Shown here: positions 7,278 through 15,962 of the stretch, one piece after another | Layout: the number at the start of each line of letters is the position of its first letter | Numbering within the stretch: position 1 is the first letter of the stretch | DNA from: an uncultured Lachnospiraceae bacterium | Lineage (GTDB): Bacteria > Bacillota > Clostridia > Lachnospirales > Lachnospiraceae | Reading direction: 5' to 3' | Length of the DNA stretch: 39,885 nucleotides | Assembly (NCBI GenBank): GCA_949893755.1 | Contig: CATLCV010000025.1 | Span: 1-39,885 of the forward strand | Notes under the pieces: model-generated | Told to the model about the DNA's origin: nothing | The model's input: the letters and a program-made list of their open reading frames with translations, nothing else | The model's database searches: none | Translations under genes and position numbers: made by a program

Positions 7278-9695
7278 TTGAATACTTCATTATCATGGAT
7301 AAAAGCATATGTGCCGGACCTGGATGTGACTGCGCAGGAATATGCGGACGCGATGACGCTGTCCGGTACCAAGGTAGAGGGCTATGAGAAATTGGATGCG
7401 GATCTGGACAAGATCGTGATCGGGCAGATCGAGAAGATCGAGAAGCACCCGGACGCGGATAAGCTGGTGGTATGCCAGGTCAATCTGGGAACAGAGACCA
7501 CCCAGATCGTGACCGGCGCGCCCAACGTATTCGAAGGGGCAAAGGTTCCGGTCGTTCTGGACGGCGGACGCGTGGCAGGGGGGCATGACGGCTCCAAAAC
7601 GCCCGGCGGGATCAAGATCAAGAAAGGGAAGCTCCGGGGCGTGGAAAGCAACGGGATGATGTGCTCCATTGAAGAGCTGGGCTCCACCCGGGACATGTAT
7701 CCGGAAGCGCCGGAGGAAGGCATCTACATTTTCCCGGAGGATGCTCAGGTCGGTGAGAACGCGGTCAAGGCGCTGGGACTGGACGATGTGGTCGTGGAAT
7801 ATGAGGTGACGTCCAACCGGGTGGACTGCTTCAGCGTGGTCGGGATCGCGAGAGAGGCGGCGGCTACATTTGGCAAAACATTTGTGCCTCCGGTGGTGAC
7901 GGAGACCGGAAATGACGAGGATGTCAACGACTATGTGAAGGTTTCTGTGGAAAATACGGACCTGTGCCCGCGTTACTGTGCAAGGGTCGTCAAGAACATC
8001 AAGATCGGGCCGTCGCCCAAATGGATGCAGAGACGGCTGGCTTCCGTGGGGATCCGTCCCATCAATAATCTGGTGGATATCACCAACTACGTGATGGAAG
8101 AATACGGACAGCCCATGCATGCCTATGACCTGGAGACCATTGCCGGGCATCAGATCGTGGTCAAGACCGCACAGGACGGGGAGACATTTACCACGCTGGA
8201 CGGACAGGAGCGGAAGATGGATCAGGACGTGCTGATGATCTGCGACGGCGAGAAGGCCATCGGCATTGCCGGGATCATGGGCGGCGAAAACTCCATGATC
8301 ACGGACGACGTGAAGACCATGCTGTTCGAGGCGGCATGCTTTGACGGCGTAAATATCCGCAAATCCAGCAAGCGTGTGGGACTTCGGACGGACGCGTCGG
8401 GCAAGTTTGAAAAGGGGCTGGATCCGAACAACGCAAAGGCGGCCATTGACCGGGCATGCCAGCTTGTGGAAGAGATGGGCGCCGGAGAAGTCGTGGGCGG
8501 AACCGTAGATGTGTATGGAAAAGAAAAGCATCCGGTGCGGGTTCCATTTGACGCGGAAAAGATCAATGCCATGCTGGGAACGGATATCTCTGAGGACGTG
8601 ATGCTGGGATATTTCAAAAAGATCGATCTGGAATATGATCCGGAGACGAAGGAAGTGATTGCGCCGACCTTCCGTCAGGATCTGTTCCGGCTTGCGGACA
8701 TCGCGGAGGAAGTGGCGAGATTTTACGGCTATGACAATATTCCGACCACATTGCCGAACGGGGAAGCGACCACCGGTAAGCTGTCCTTCAAGCTGCGGAT
8801 CGAGCAGGTGGCGAGGGATATCGCGGAATTCTGCGGATTCAGCCAGGGGATGTGCTATTCCTTCGAAAGCCCCAAGGTATTCGACAAATTGCTGCTGCCG
8901 GCGGATTCGCCGCTGCGCCGCACGGTAGAGATCACAAATCCGCTGGGAGAGGATTACAGCATCATGCGGACCACCTCCCTGAACGGAATGCTGACCTCCC
9001 TGGCGACCAATTATAATAGAAGAAACAAGGACGTCCGTCTGTACGAGCTGGGAAATATTTATCTTCCCAAGAGCCTTCCGCTGACGGAGCTGCCCGAGGA
9101 ACGGATGCAGTTTACGCTGGGAATGTATGGAAAAGGGGATTTCTTCAGCATGAAGGGCGTGGTGGAGGAATTCTTCGAGAAGATCGGGATGAAGAACCGG
9201 GAGATCTATGATCCGGATGCAGGAAAGCCCTATCTCCACCCGGGACGCCAGGCAAATATCGTATATGACGGAAAGGTGGTAGGCTATCTGGGAGAGATAC
9301 ATCCGGAAGTGGCGGATATCTACGGGATCGGTGAGCGGGCCTATGTAGCGGTCATTGACATGCCGGAGATTATGGAGTATGCTACATTTGACAGGAAATA
9401 TTATGGAATCGCAAAATATCCGGCAGTGACCCGGGATATCAGCATGGTGGTGCCGAAGCATATCCTGGCAGGGCAGATCGAAGAGGTGATCTCCGCTAAG
9501 GGAGGAAAGTATCTGGAAAGCTATGCCCTGTTCGACCTGTATGAAGGCGCGCAGATCAAGGAAGGCTTCAAGTCCGTGGCATATTCGACCGTATTCCGCG
9601 CGAAGGACAAGACGCTGGAGGATGCGGAAGTGACGGAAGCCATGGAGCGGATTCTGAAAGCGCTGGAAGGCATGGGGATCGAGCTGCGGAAATAA
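7278..9695 (+). CDS. pheT: Phenylalanine-tRNA ligase beta subunit
   Basis: PheT is the large beta subunit, which carries the editing site and tRNA-binding modules. The 805 residues show the standard order: N-terminal domain MNTSLSWIKAYVPDLDVT, EMAP/OB-like tRNA-binding domain (about 40-150, KADKLVVCQVNLG-type region), the B3/4 editing domain (about 210-400, RYCARVVKNIKIGPSPKWMQ), B5 domain (about 410-480), the degenerate catalytic core (DLFRLADIAEEVARFYGYDNIP) and the C-terminal ferredoxin-fold anticodon-binding domain (YPAVTRDISMVV). The start is TTG at 7278 with GTGAGGA upstream; no better ATG exists near the conserved N-terminus. Confidence 0.97.
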   Translation: MNTSLSWIKAYVPDLDVTAQEYADAMTLSGTKVEGYEKLDADLDKIVIGQIEKIEKHPDADKLVVCQVNLGTETTQIVTGAPNVFEGAKVPVVLDGGRVAGGHDGSKTPGGIKIKKGKLRGVESNGMMCSIEELGSTRDMYPEAPEEGIYIFPEDAQVGENAVKALGLDDVVVEYEVTSNRVDCFSVVGIAREAAATFGKTFVPPVVTETGNDEDVNDYVKVSVENTDLCPRYCARVVKNIKIGPSPKWMQRRLASVGIRPINNLVDITNYVMEEYGQPMHAYDLETIAGHQIVVKTAQDGETFTTLDGQERKMDQDVLMICDGEKAIGIAGIMGGENSMITDDVKTMLFEAACFDGVNIRKSSKRVGLRTDASGKFEKGLDPNNAKAAIDRACQLVEEMGAGEVVGGTVDVYGKEKHPVRVPFDAEKINAMLGTDISEDVMLGYFKKIDLEYDPETKEVIAPTFRQDLFRLADIAEEVARFYGYDNIPTTLPNGEATTGKLSFKLRIEQVARDIAEFCGFSQGMCYSFESPKVFDKLLLPADSPLRRTVEITNPLGEDYSIMRTTSLNGMLTSLATNYNRRNKDVRLYELGNIYLPKSLPLTELPEERMQFTLGMYGKGDFFSMKGVVEEFFEKIGMKNREIYDPDAGKPYLHPGRQANIVYDGKVVGYLGEIHPEVADIYGIGERAYVAVIDMPEIMEYATFDRKYYGIAKYPAVTRDISMVVPKHILAGQIEEVISAKGGKYLESYALFDLYEGAQIKEGFKSVAYSTVFRAKDKTLEDAEVTEAMERILKALEGMGIELRK

Positions 9696-9770
9696 GGCAG
9701 AGTGCGCCTGTGCGGTTTTTGCGGATGGATGAGCAGGTTTTCTGGTCTCATCAACAACAAGGAGGCAGAA

Positions 9771-10748
9771 ATGAAGAAAAAACAGATAGGCGGCCTGATC
9801 GTCGCGGCGGTATTGTTTATCGCGGTGGGAGTGACCAGCGTATTGACCAATACGGTGTCCCAGAATCTGCTGCAGGCGAGCATGGTTGAAATGCTGACTT
9901 CGGACTATGGTTATGACACCCCCAATTATGATTATATTGCGGTGGTGAATGTGGTCGGTACGATCCAGGAGCAGACAGCGACCAGTGTATTTGAGATCGC
10001 GGATGGGTATCAGCATAACGACACCATGGATTATATCGATAATCTGATGTATGACGAGAACAATAAGGGGATCCTTTTGTATGTAGATTCGCCGGGCGGA
10101 GCGGTCTATGAATCGGAGGAACTGTACGACAAGCTGAAAGAGTATCGGGAGGCTTCCGGCAATCCGGTGTGGACCTACATGTCCCATTACGCGGCTTCCG
10201 GCGGCTACATGATCTCCATGGCATCGGACCGGATCTTTGCCAATGCCAATACGACAACGGGTTCCATCGGCGTGATCATGTCAGGCTTTGATATGACCGG
10301 CCTGTATGAAAAGCTGGGGATCCGTTATGTCAGCATTACCAGCGGAGATTTTAAAGACAGTACGATGCTGACGGATGAACAGATTGCCGTTTACCAGGAA
10401 CAGGTGGATGAATATTATGGGAAATTCGTCGGGATCGTCGCAGATGGGCGGAGCATGCCAGAGGAGGAAGTGCGCGCGCTGGCCGACGGGCGGACGTATA
10501 CGGCCCAGCAGGCTTTGGAGAACGGGCTCATTGATCAGATCAGTTCTTATGAAGATATGCAGACGGAGATGAGTGATGAGCTGGGCGTATGGGATTTCTA
10601 CGAGCCGGTCAGCGAGGAAAATATATTCGCGTCGTTTTTTTCGGAACTGAAGGAGATCGTTCCGAAATCGGAAGCCCAGATACTAAAGGAAACCGCATCA
10701 TCCATAGAAAGCGGGGTGCCGATGTATTATGCAGAACAATTACGATAA
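9771..10748 (+). CDS. sppA: Signal peptide peptidase SppA
   Basis: A membrane-anchored serine protease that degrades cleaved signal peptides. One N-terminal membrane segment (residues 6-26, IGGLIVAAVLFIAVGVTSVL) is followed by the S49 peptidase domain. The catalytic Ser/Lys dyad is visible as S143 in HYAASGGYM and K195 in TSGDFKDS, at the positions and spacing expected for the short Bacillus-type SppA. The segment LLYVDSPGGAVYESEELYDKL is the usual substrate-groove strand. The total of 325 residues fits the short form. ATG 9771 has AAGGAGG upstream; the longer frame from 9702 lacks a ribosome site. The 3' end overlaps the RDD gene by 20 bases, so the two are translated together. Confidence 0.93.
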   Translation: MKKKQIGGLIVAAVLFIAVGVTSVLTNTVSQNLLQASMVEMLTSDYGYDTPNYDYIAVVNVVGTIQEQTATSVFEIADGYQHNDTMDYIDNLMYDENNKGILLYVDSPGGAVYESEELYDKLKEYREASGNPVWTYMSHYAASGGYMISMASDRIFANANTTTGSIGVIMSGFDMTGLYEKLGIRYVSITSGDFKDSTMLTDEQIAVYQEQVDEYYGKFVGIVADGRSMPEEEVRALADGRTYTAQQALENGLIDQISSYEDMQTEMSDELGVWDFYEPVSEENIFASFFSELKEIVPKSEAQILKETASSIESGVPMYYAEQLR

Positions 10749-11421
10749 CCGGGGGGCATATGCGGACGTGACGTATGCGGGCTTCTGGGTGCGCCTGGCG
10801 GCATATCTGATCGACAGCGTGATCGTATTTTTCATGCTGCTTGTGGTCAGGCTGATCCTTTCAGGAGCGATATCCGCTCTGTCCGGAACAGTGCTGGGCG
10901 GAAATATCCTGTTCGACTATACGTTAAAGGATATTGTGCTGTATCTGGGACAGGTGCTGTATTTTATCCTGTGTACCCGTTATACGGGGACGACGCCCGG
11001 CAAGCGGGCATTGAACCTGCGTGTGATCTCGGTGGATGAAAGCGGGGAGCTGGATCTTCTGAACGTGGTGTACCGGGAGACGGTGGGAAGATTTTTAAGC
11101 GGGATTTTTGTCTGCATCGGGTATCTGATCATCGGAGTGGACAGAGAAAAGCGGGGCTTTCATGATATGCTCTGCGATACCCGGGTGGTGTACGGGAAGA
11201 GGGTGAAGGTATACCCGGCCTATCCGTATCCGCCGATGCAGCCGGTTGGAGCGCCGCCCATGGGGACGATGCCGGGGAGTCCGGAAAACGGCGCGGGCGT
11301 GCCGCCGATGGGAGGTAGGGCAGAGGATCCGGAAAACGGCGCAGGTCTTTCTTCAATGACGCATAACGGGCCGTACCGTATGGTGCAGCCGAATGAAAAA
11401 GGGGATTCTGACAACTTATGA
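10729..11421 (+). CDS. RDD family integral membrane protein
   Basis: A 230-residue protein of the RDD family. The N-terminal half starts [29 protein letters not shown], with the family's Arg and Asp at the mouth of the first helix. Further membrane segments are at about 65-85 ([14 protein letters not shown]) and 120-140 ([16 protein letters not shown]), ending in [14 protein letters not shown]. Some RDD proteins act in ion or osmolyte transport, but the substrate here is unknown. The C-terminal 65 residues are a Pro/Gly/Met-rich cytoplasmic tail with a repeated PENGAG motif (two copies). The gene overlaps sppA by 20 bases and queA by ATGA, so the three are translationally coupled. Confidence 0.85.
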   Translation: MQNNYDNRGAYADVTYAGFWVRLAAYLIDSVIVFFMLLVVRLILSGAISALSGTVLGGNILFDYTLKDIVLYLGQVLYFILCTRYTGTTPGKRALNLRVISVDESGELDLLNVVYRETVGRFLSGIFVCIGYLIIGVDREKRGFHDMLCDTRVVYGKRVKVYPAYPYPPMQPVGAPPMGTMPGSPENGAGVPPMGGRAEDPENGAGLSSMTHNGPYRMVQPNEKGDSDNL

Positions 11422-12443
11422 AAAAACAGGATTTTTATTATGAACTGCCGGAGGAGCTGATTGCTCAGGATCCTCTGGAAGAACGTTCCAGCTCCAGGCT
11501 GCTTGTGCTTGACAGGCAGTCCGGGGCTGTTTCCCATCATGTATTTACGGAGGTCGCGGATTATCTGCAGGAGGGGGACTGTCTGGTGATCAATGACACC
11601 AAGGTCATTCCGGCAAGGCTGATCGGCTCCAAGGTGGGAACGGAAGCAAAGATTGAGATCTTACTTTTAAAACGAAAAGAAAATAATATTTGGGAGACGC
11701 TTGTCAAGCCGGGGAAAAAGGCGAAGCCCGGAACGAAGATCAGCTTTGGCGGCGGGCTTCTGACAGGGGAGGTCCTGGAGGTCGTGGAAGAGGGCAACCG
11801 TCTGGTGCAGTTCTCTTATGAAGGGATTTTTGAGGAAATCCTGGACCGCCTGGGGCAGATGCCTCTGCCGCCCTATATCACCCATCAGCTCAAAGAGCGG
11901 GAGCGGTACAATACGGTCTACGCAGTCCATGAAGGGTCCGCTGCGGCACCGACCGCGGGGCTTCATTTTACACCTGAGCTGCTGCAGGAGATTGAGAAAA
12001 AAGGGGTGGATATCGCCAGGGTCACGCTCCACGTGGGACTTGGGACCTTCCGCCCGGTGAAGGCGGATGAGATCACGGATCACCACATGCATTCGGAATT
12101 TTATCAGATCAATGAGGAGGCCGCGGAGAAGATCAACCGGGCAAAGTCCGGAAAGGGACGGGTCATCTGTGTGGGGACGACCAGCTGCCGGACGGTCGAA
12201 TCGGCGGCGGATGAGAACGGACACATCCGGGCAGGGAGCGGCTGGACGGAGATTTTTATCTATCCGGGATACCGGTTCAAGGTGCTGGACAGGCTGATCA
12301 CCAATTTCCATCTGCCGGAATCCACGCTGATCATGCTGGTCTGCGCGCTGGCAGGGCGGGAGCAGGTGATGAAGGCTTATGAGGAGGCTGTGGAGGAGCG
12401 GTATCGATTCTTTTCGTTTGGGGATGCGATGTTTATCTATTAA
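11418..12443 (+). CDS. queA: tRNA preQ1(34) S-adenosylmethionine ribosyltransferase-isomerase
   Basis: QueA transfers and rearranges the ribosyl group of SAM onto preQ1 at tRNA position 34, giving epoxyqueuosine. At 341 residues it has the family's length. Diagnostic stretches are the N-terminal [32 protein letters not shown], the central [14 protein letters not shown] and [10 protein letters not shown], and the C-terminal GGTS-equivalent [43 protein letters not shown] and FGDAMFIY. The start codon overlaps the RDD stop (ATGA). The tgt gene that often follows queA is not present here. Confidence 0.97.
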   Translation: MKKQDFYYELPEELIAQDPLEERSSSRLLVLDRQSGAVSHHVFTEVADYLQEGDCLVINDTKVIPARLIGSKVGTEAKIEILLLKRKENNIWETLVKPGKKAKPGTKISFGGGLLTGEVLEVVEEGNRLVQFSYEGIFEEILDRLGQMPLPPYITHQLKERERYNTVYAVHEGSAAAPTAGLHFTPELLQEIEKKGVDIARVTLHVGLGTFRPVKADEITDHHMHSEFYQINEEAAEKINRAKSGKGRVICVGTTSCRTVESAADENGHIRAGSGWTEIFIYPGYRFKVLDRLITNFHLPESTLIMLVCALAGREQVMKAYEEAVEERYRFFSFGDAMFIY

Positions 12444-12488
12444 CACCGTTTTCGTACATTTATAAACAAGCCAGGAAAGGAGCAAATC

Positions 12489-12578
12489 ATGTGGAGGTAT
12501 TGGAGGGCGCGGGAGGCCGCACTGCAAAAGTTAAGCCCCCCTGCCTTTTCGGGGCAAGGGAGCGTAACTCTGCGTTAA
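12489..12578 (+). CDS. Possible 29-residue peptide downstream of queA
   Basis: ATG at 12489 has a good AAAGGAG site 6 bases upstream and reads 29 residues (MWRYWRAREAALQKL...) to TAA. No family is recognised. It could be a genuine small protein or the stump of a gene lost when the neighbouring AbiE island arrived. The GC-rich stretch inside it (12529-12555) can fold into a weak hairpin. Confidence 0.2.
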   Translation: MWRYWRAREAALQKLSPPAFSGQGSVTLR

Positions 12579-12597
12579 ACGTCCTGGAGTCGAACGC

Positions 12598-12828
12598 TTA
12601 TTTATCGAATGTCTGGATTTTTGCCTTATTTTTAATCGCATTATTGATATCTCGATAAATAAAATACCAGCCTTGTCCGCTCCCACAATGCCTGCAGACA
12701 TTCATAGGATAACTTTCGTTCTTTGTTTTGCTGTAGGTGTTTTTGATTCTCTCCGGATATTTTTCCATAAGCATATGGTCAAATTTTTTAATATCGCCAA
12801 TGACATTCAAGCCGTAGAAATCACGGAA
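12598..12828 (-). pseudogene. C-terminal fragment of an unknown zinc-binding-type protein
   Basis: The minus strand stays open from 12828 to a stop at 12598 but has no ribosome site and only a TTG as a possible start; a stop lies just upstream (12831-12829). The reading FRDFYGLNVIGDIKKFDHML and then CRHCGSGQGWYFIY looks like the tail of a larger protein with a CxxCG motif. It directly follows the AbiEii stop. I do not recognise the parent family with confidence. AT-rich like the AbiE genes. Confidence 0.4.
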
Positions 12829-13645
12829 TCAGCTTTTGAAGTTCAGCTAAAATGCTTTCATAGGTAATGTCTTCTGCATAGGCAAACTGCTTGCGATACT
12901 TGTCCCACATCACTCGAAGTTCTTTGCTTTCTGATATATTCTTTAGGATTAGATCCACATTTGAAATTTGCTCTGCTGTCCCACGATGCTCTGCAGTAGC
13001 CTGCAACGCTTCCTTGAAAACATTTTTATCAAATTTTTGTGTGGCAGCAAGTATATAGGCATCATAGAAATCTCTGGGACGGGTGTTAAATACGCTTCTG
13101 CGAAGAATGGTTTCTACCTTTTCTGCCAAAACAGTTTCAATGTTGTATGCCCAAAGTCTAAAGGACTTGTCCTCGTCGAATATTTCATGAAAAGTAAATT
13201 CTACTGCCTGTGGGGTTATGGCATCCCCGGTTGACACATCAATGGAGATGGGTGTCAGAAGAGTATCATATTTTGCCTTTATCATAACCCGATAGCCACC
13301 ATAGATATCGTCTTCTCTTATAGGAACAATATTGTTAATCTCAAAACGAACCTCGTCTTCGCAATGAATATCGCAAATTTCAGTCAATGCAATTTTTATT
13401 CTTTCGGGAGTTAGAGGAAGATTTTTGAGCGTAGTATCAAGATCCATGGTGGCCCTGTTATCCAGACCTACAATAGCGGCAACCAGCATGCCGCCTTTCA
13501 GAATAAATTTATCTTTATATTCTGATTTGGCGAGACGGACCAGCAGACGTTCAAACATATAGTTTTGCAGAATTACCTGAGCAGGAAGGTTCTTTTGCTT
13601 TGCGATATTTCTGATTTTCGCTTTTAAGCTCATAGCGTTGCTCAT
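12821..13645 (-). CDS. abiEii: AbiEii/AbiGii-family nucleotidyltransferase toxin
   Basis: The toxin of a type IV-like AbiE toxin-antitoxin (abortive infection) system. The 274-residue protein shows the DNA polymerase beta-type nucleotidyltransferase signature: FILKGGMLVAAIVGLDNRAT then D68-L-D70, with GG at 51-52 and the two acidic metal ligands. The downstream pattern PISIDVSTGD supplies the third acidic residue. Known AbiEii/MenT-like toxins modify RNA with nucleotides; the target here is unknown. The gene overlaps abiEi by 4 bases, the arrangement expected for the pair. Composition is much more AT-rich than queA, suggesting horizontal acquisition. Confidence 0.88.
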   Translation of the reverse strand: MSNAMSLKAKIRNIAKQKNLPAQVILQNYMFERLLVRLAKSEYKDKFILKGGMLVAAIVGLDNRATMDLDTTLKNLPLTPERIKIALTEICDIHCEDEVRFEINNIVPIREDDIYGGYRVMIKAKYDTLLTPISIDVSTGDAITPQAVEFTFHEIFDEDKSFRLWAYNIETVLAEKVETILRRSVFNTRPRDFYDAYILAATQKFDKNVFKEALQATAEHRGTAEQISNVDLILKNISESKELRVMWDKYRKQFAYAEDITYESILAELQKLIP

Positions 13646-14235
13646 AAAAGTACCTCCAGATATTTTCTTACAATTCCGGCTATTCTCATTTCCGTAGCAT
13701 AAGTGTTCAGCTTGTTTAAATCTTTTTTGGGGCTGGCGGCATACATTTTGAGTGCGGCAAGAAATGTTTCGCTGCCGACTTTATTTCTGCTCCTGACAAT
13801 ATCGCAAATCGTTCGCTCCAAGTCATACCCGGTGACTTTATTTCCAGAAGGAGTGGTAAGCATTGTTTTACCGAGACCAAAAAGTTCGGGTTTGATATAA
13901 TATATTTTACATTCTTCCTGTATTGCCTTTGAGGGGACTTTTCCAGAAGGTGCGGTAATTGTATACTCAAACGGAGTACGATCCGAAATCCCGTGTAAAA
14001 ACAGTGCTGTTTCGTGAGAGAAGACGAACAGATTGGAACGCATGCTGATGGATAGCAATTCGTCCTGCATATCATCGCTGAGGACGTACTGGCCACGGGC
14101 AATGCGCTGGATTTTATTTTCCAAGCATAATTTTGAGAGTATTGCTCTTGAAATGCCGTGCTCCGCCGCCGTTTTGTTGTTAATAATACTGCCATTGTTT
14201 TCGGCTATCAGTTTCAATCGGCTAAAATAGTCCAT
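13642..14235 (-). CDS. abiEi: AbiEi-family antitoxin / autorepressor
   Basis: The antitoxin of the AbiE pair. An N-terminal winged helix (residues about 1-50: YFSRLKLIAENNGSIINNKTAAEHGISRAILSKLCLENKIQRIARGQYVL) is followed by the AbiEi C-terminal domain (FSHETALFLHGISDRTPFEYTITAP, VTGYDLERTICDIVRSR). Family members repress their own promoter and neutralise AbiEii. I place the start at ATG 14235, 5 bases after AGGTG; a GTG at 14241 overlaps that site. Good promoter at 14267-14295. Confidence 0.88.
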   Translation of the reverse strand: MDYFSRLKLIAENNGSIINNKTAAEHGISRAILSKLCLENKIQRIARGQYVLSDDMQDELLSISMRSNLFVFSHETALFLHGISDRTPFEYTITAPSGKVPSKAIQEECKIYYIKPELFGLGKTMLTTPSGNKVTGYDLERTICDIVRSRNKVGSETFLAALKMYAASPKKDLNKLNTYATEMRIAGIVRKYLEVLL

Positions 14236-14266
14236 TTGCACACCTCGTTTGCACTTTTATAGAAAT

Positions 14267-14295
14267 ATTGTACTTGGAATTATGATTTTTGTCAA
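14267..14295 (-). promoter_or_regulatory. Promoter of the abiE operon
   Basis: On the minus strand: TTGACA (14295-14290), 17-base spacer, TACAAT (14272-14267), near-consensus. It is about 32 bases upstream of abiEi, where an AbiEi operator would be expected; I do not see a clear inverted repeat. Confidence 0.7.
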
Positions 14296-14434
14296 CAGAT
14301 TCATAAAATATAAAGACCGCTGATTTTCCAGTCAAGCGGCCCTTATGTCTGCTCCAAAGATTTTAACGCCGGATTTCCCCTTGATTTCCCCCTGCTAGCT
14401 TTCTATAATGGAAATACATTGAAAAAGTAGTCCG

Positions 14435-14479
14435 CTGTAACATTTCGCGGACATTTCTGTGACATTTGGAGTTTACAAT
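14435..14479 (+). promoter_or_regulatory. Direct-repeat operator and -10 element of a decayed ABC transporter operon
   Basis: Two direct repeats, CTGTAACATTT (14435-14445) and CTGTGACATTT (14457-14467), are 22 bp apart, with a half copy GGACATTT between them. They occupy the -35 region of a -10 element TACAAT (14474-14479). Tandem sites two helical turns apart are typical of OmpR-type response regulators that activate BceAB-like ABC operons. The regulator is not encoded next to it. The rest of 14296-14434 holds a weak hairpin (CCGCT/AGCGG) and nothing I recognise. Confidence 0.5.
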
Positions 14480-14522
14480 AGCCCTATCAACAGGCGGACA
14501 GCCTTGAAAGGAGCTTTTGATT

Positions 14523-14575
14523 ATGAACATTTTGCAGAACATTGACCTGACTGTAAAGGGGGTGGCAGATTATGA
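14523..14575 (+). pseudogene. ABC transporter ATPase, collapsed to its two ends
   Basis: AAAGGAG (14507-14513) and ATG 14523 begin MNILQNIDLTV. At about 14553-14555 the frame changes and only KGGGRL plus TGA (14573-14575) remain, overlapping the next ATG as ATGA, as ABC ATPase/FtsX gene pairs normally do. The roughly 200 residues with Walker A, signature and Walker B are gone. The ATPase identity is inferred from the context and the coupled overlap, not from conserved motifs. Confidence 0.5.
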
Positions 14576-15671
14576 CATGGCCTTTTGAAAATGACACCAG
14601 AGCCATAGTAAAACGCATATCAAATCGAAGTGTATCAGCAAACTTAACGCGAATCAATCCTTTGATACTGCACACATTTCTTTAACCAAATTACAGCAGA
14701 AAAATCGATATCAGGATGATTTTGAAAAAGCAATCGAATCCATTGACGGCGTTACCGAAACAGTGCGCTGGTATTATACGGACGCAGAATATAGCGTAAA
14801 TGGTAATTCTGGAAAATGGATTCAGGGCTTTCGCCGGGATGAGCAGCAGAATTTGGAGAAAGCACGAATTGCAGGGACGATTGATTATGATGAACTGGTT
14901 GCGGGCAATGGAATTGTCCTGCTTCAAGAGCGTGCCGATCTCTATGATATAGAGGCTGCATTGGGCGATACTGTTGAAGTAAAGTTTGAAACCGAATCCG
15001 GCCAAATTCACACAAAAGCCTATACGGTCATGGGGATTGTAAACAAATATTCTTACGCTGGCTTCTCAAAATGCTTTACGCTCCCAGAGCAGCTTATGAA
15101 TGAAGCAGCCGGGATCGATTGCACAGGAACGATTTCCGTAATGACCGACACAGATAAATTCGATACGGTTGAAGCTGCATTAAATCGGTTAATAGACGGA
15201 AACAGCGATTTCGTTATGGAAACCATAAAAGAAAGTATCACTTATTATAGCGGACTTCAACAACTATCTTTCGGGGTGTTGTTGATCGTGGCTGTTATTG
15301 TTGTGTGCTTTTCTCTGATCAACCTTGTCAATACGACAATCACGAACTTTCTGTCCCGGAGGCAGGAAATTGGAATGCTGCAGGCGATTGGTTTGAGTAA
15401 AAAGCAGCTGATCAAAATGCTGTGTTATGAAGGGTGGATTTATTCTGCTTTTGCTGCGCTTGTAACATTGGTTTTGGGAACTGGACTCGGCTTCCTGTCC
15501 GTACAGGTAGTTGTAAAAACGATGAATCCATACTTTTATTATTCCTTTCCGTGGCTGGTCGTATGGATGTATTTAGCGATTCTGCTGATTGTGCAGTTTA
15601 TCTTGATTTCTTATACAACTGGAAATTTGAAAAAGCAATCTCTTGTCGAGCAGATCAGAGCGATGGAATAA
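14572..15671 (+). pseudogene. FtsX-type ABC permease, internally deleted
   Basis: ATG 14572 begins MTWPFENDTRAIVKRISNRS, the usual N-terminus of large FtsX-type ABC permeases in Clostridia. At about 14640-14645 the frame shifts and the text jumps into the extracellular domain and the C-terminal half. That half runs from NANQSFDTAHISLTKLQQK to the final FtsX domain: three membrane helices (LLIVAVIVVCFSLINLVNT, AFAALVTLVLGTGLGFL, WMYLAILLIVQFILISY) and the cytoplasmic RRQEIGMLQAIGLSKKQL motif, ending LVEQIRAME. About half of the expected 700-800 residues is missing, including the first membrane helix. A short protein could in principle start at GTG 14763, but no ribosome site supports it. A terminator follows at 15685. 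Confidence 0.75.
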
Positions 15672-15684
15672 TCCTATGGGATCG

Positions 15685-15713
15685 GCGGGGCGGCGTGTGC
15701 TGCTCCGCTTTTT
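15685..15713 (+). terminator. Intrinsic terminator after the permease remnant
   Basis: A 10-bp GC-rich stem with two G-T pairs (15685-15694 with 15699-15708), loop GTGT, followed by five T (15709-15713). Confidence 0.75.
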
Positions 15714-15794
15714 CAGTGTTTCTCAAAGAAATTTTTGAAAGGTCCGGACCTTGGAATGGATAGGGGGGATTTTAGCAATCTTATTGAAAACCTA

Positions 15795-15848
15795 TTGACA
15801 GACATGCCGATGATGTGATAACATATATAAAAGTTAGTTATAGCTAAC
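15795..15848 (+). promoter_or_regulatory. Promoter and first metalloregulator-like operator upstream of the DUF2325 gene
   Basis: TTGACA (15795-15800), 18-base spacer, TAACAT (15819-15824). A palindrome GTTAGTTATAGCTAAC (15833-15848) covers the likely start site, so a bound repressor would block initiation. The GTTAG-6-CTAAC form resembles DtxR/IdeR/MntR-family operators of Gram-positive bacteria. The regulator's identity is inferred. Confidence 0.6.
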
Positions 15849-15889
15849 CAAAAAAGAGAGATGTTTATACAATCTAAATATCGGACAGA

Positions 15890-15908
15890 AAAATGCCTTA
15901 GGCATTTT
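15890..15908 (+). terminator. Small hairpin between the two operators
   Basis: AAAATGCC (15890-15897) and GGCATTTT (15901-15908) form a perfect 8-bp stem with loop TTA, followed by CTTT. It could act as a weak leader terminator; the T-run is interrupted. Confidence 0.35.
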
Positions 15909-15921
15909 CTTTAACAACATG

Positions 15922-15939
15922 AGTTAGACATAGCTAACT
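15922..15939 (+). promoter_or_regulatory. Second metalloregulator-like operator
   Basis: AGTTAGACATAGCTAACT (15922-15939) repeats the palindrome found 90 bp upstream, with the same outer half-sites GTTAG / CTAAC and 6-base centre. It is 8 bases before the AAAGGAGG ribosome site of the DUF2325 gene. The pair of sites suggests cooperative repression or looping. Confidence 0.6.
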
Positions 15940-15962
15940 TCCTAAAGAAAGGAGGAGCTCAC

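Noticed and set aside
7293..10187. 964-codon open frame on the minus strand
   Set aside because: It is the antisense of pheT and sppA, lacks protein-like composition (His/Arg-rich) and has no ribosome site.
12590..12602. GTTCGACTCC-like text on the minus strand resembling a tRNA T-loop
   Set aside because: The flanking bases cannot form a T-stem, and no acceptor, D or anticodon arm is present.
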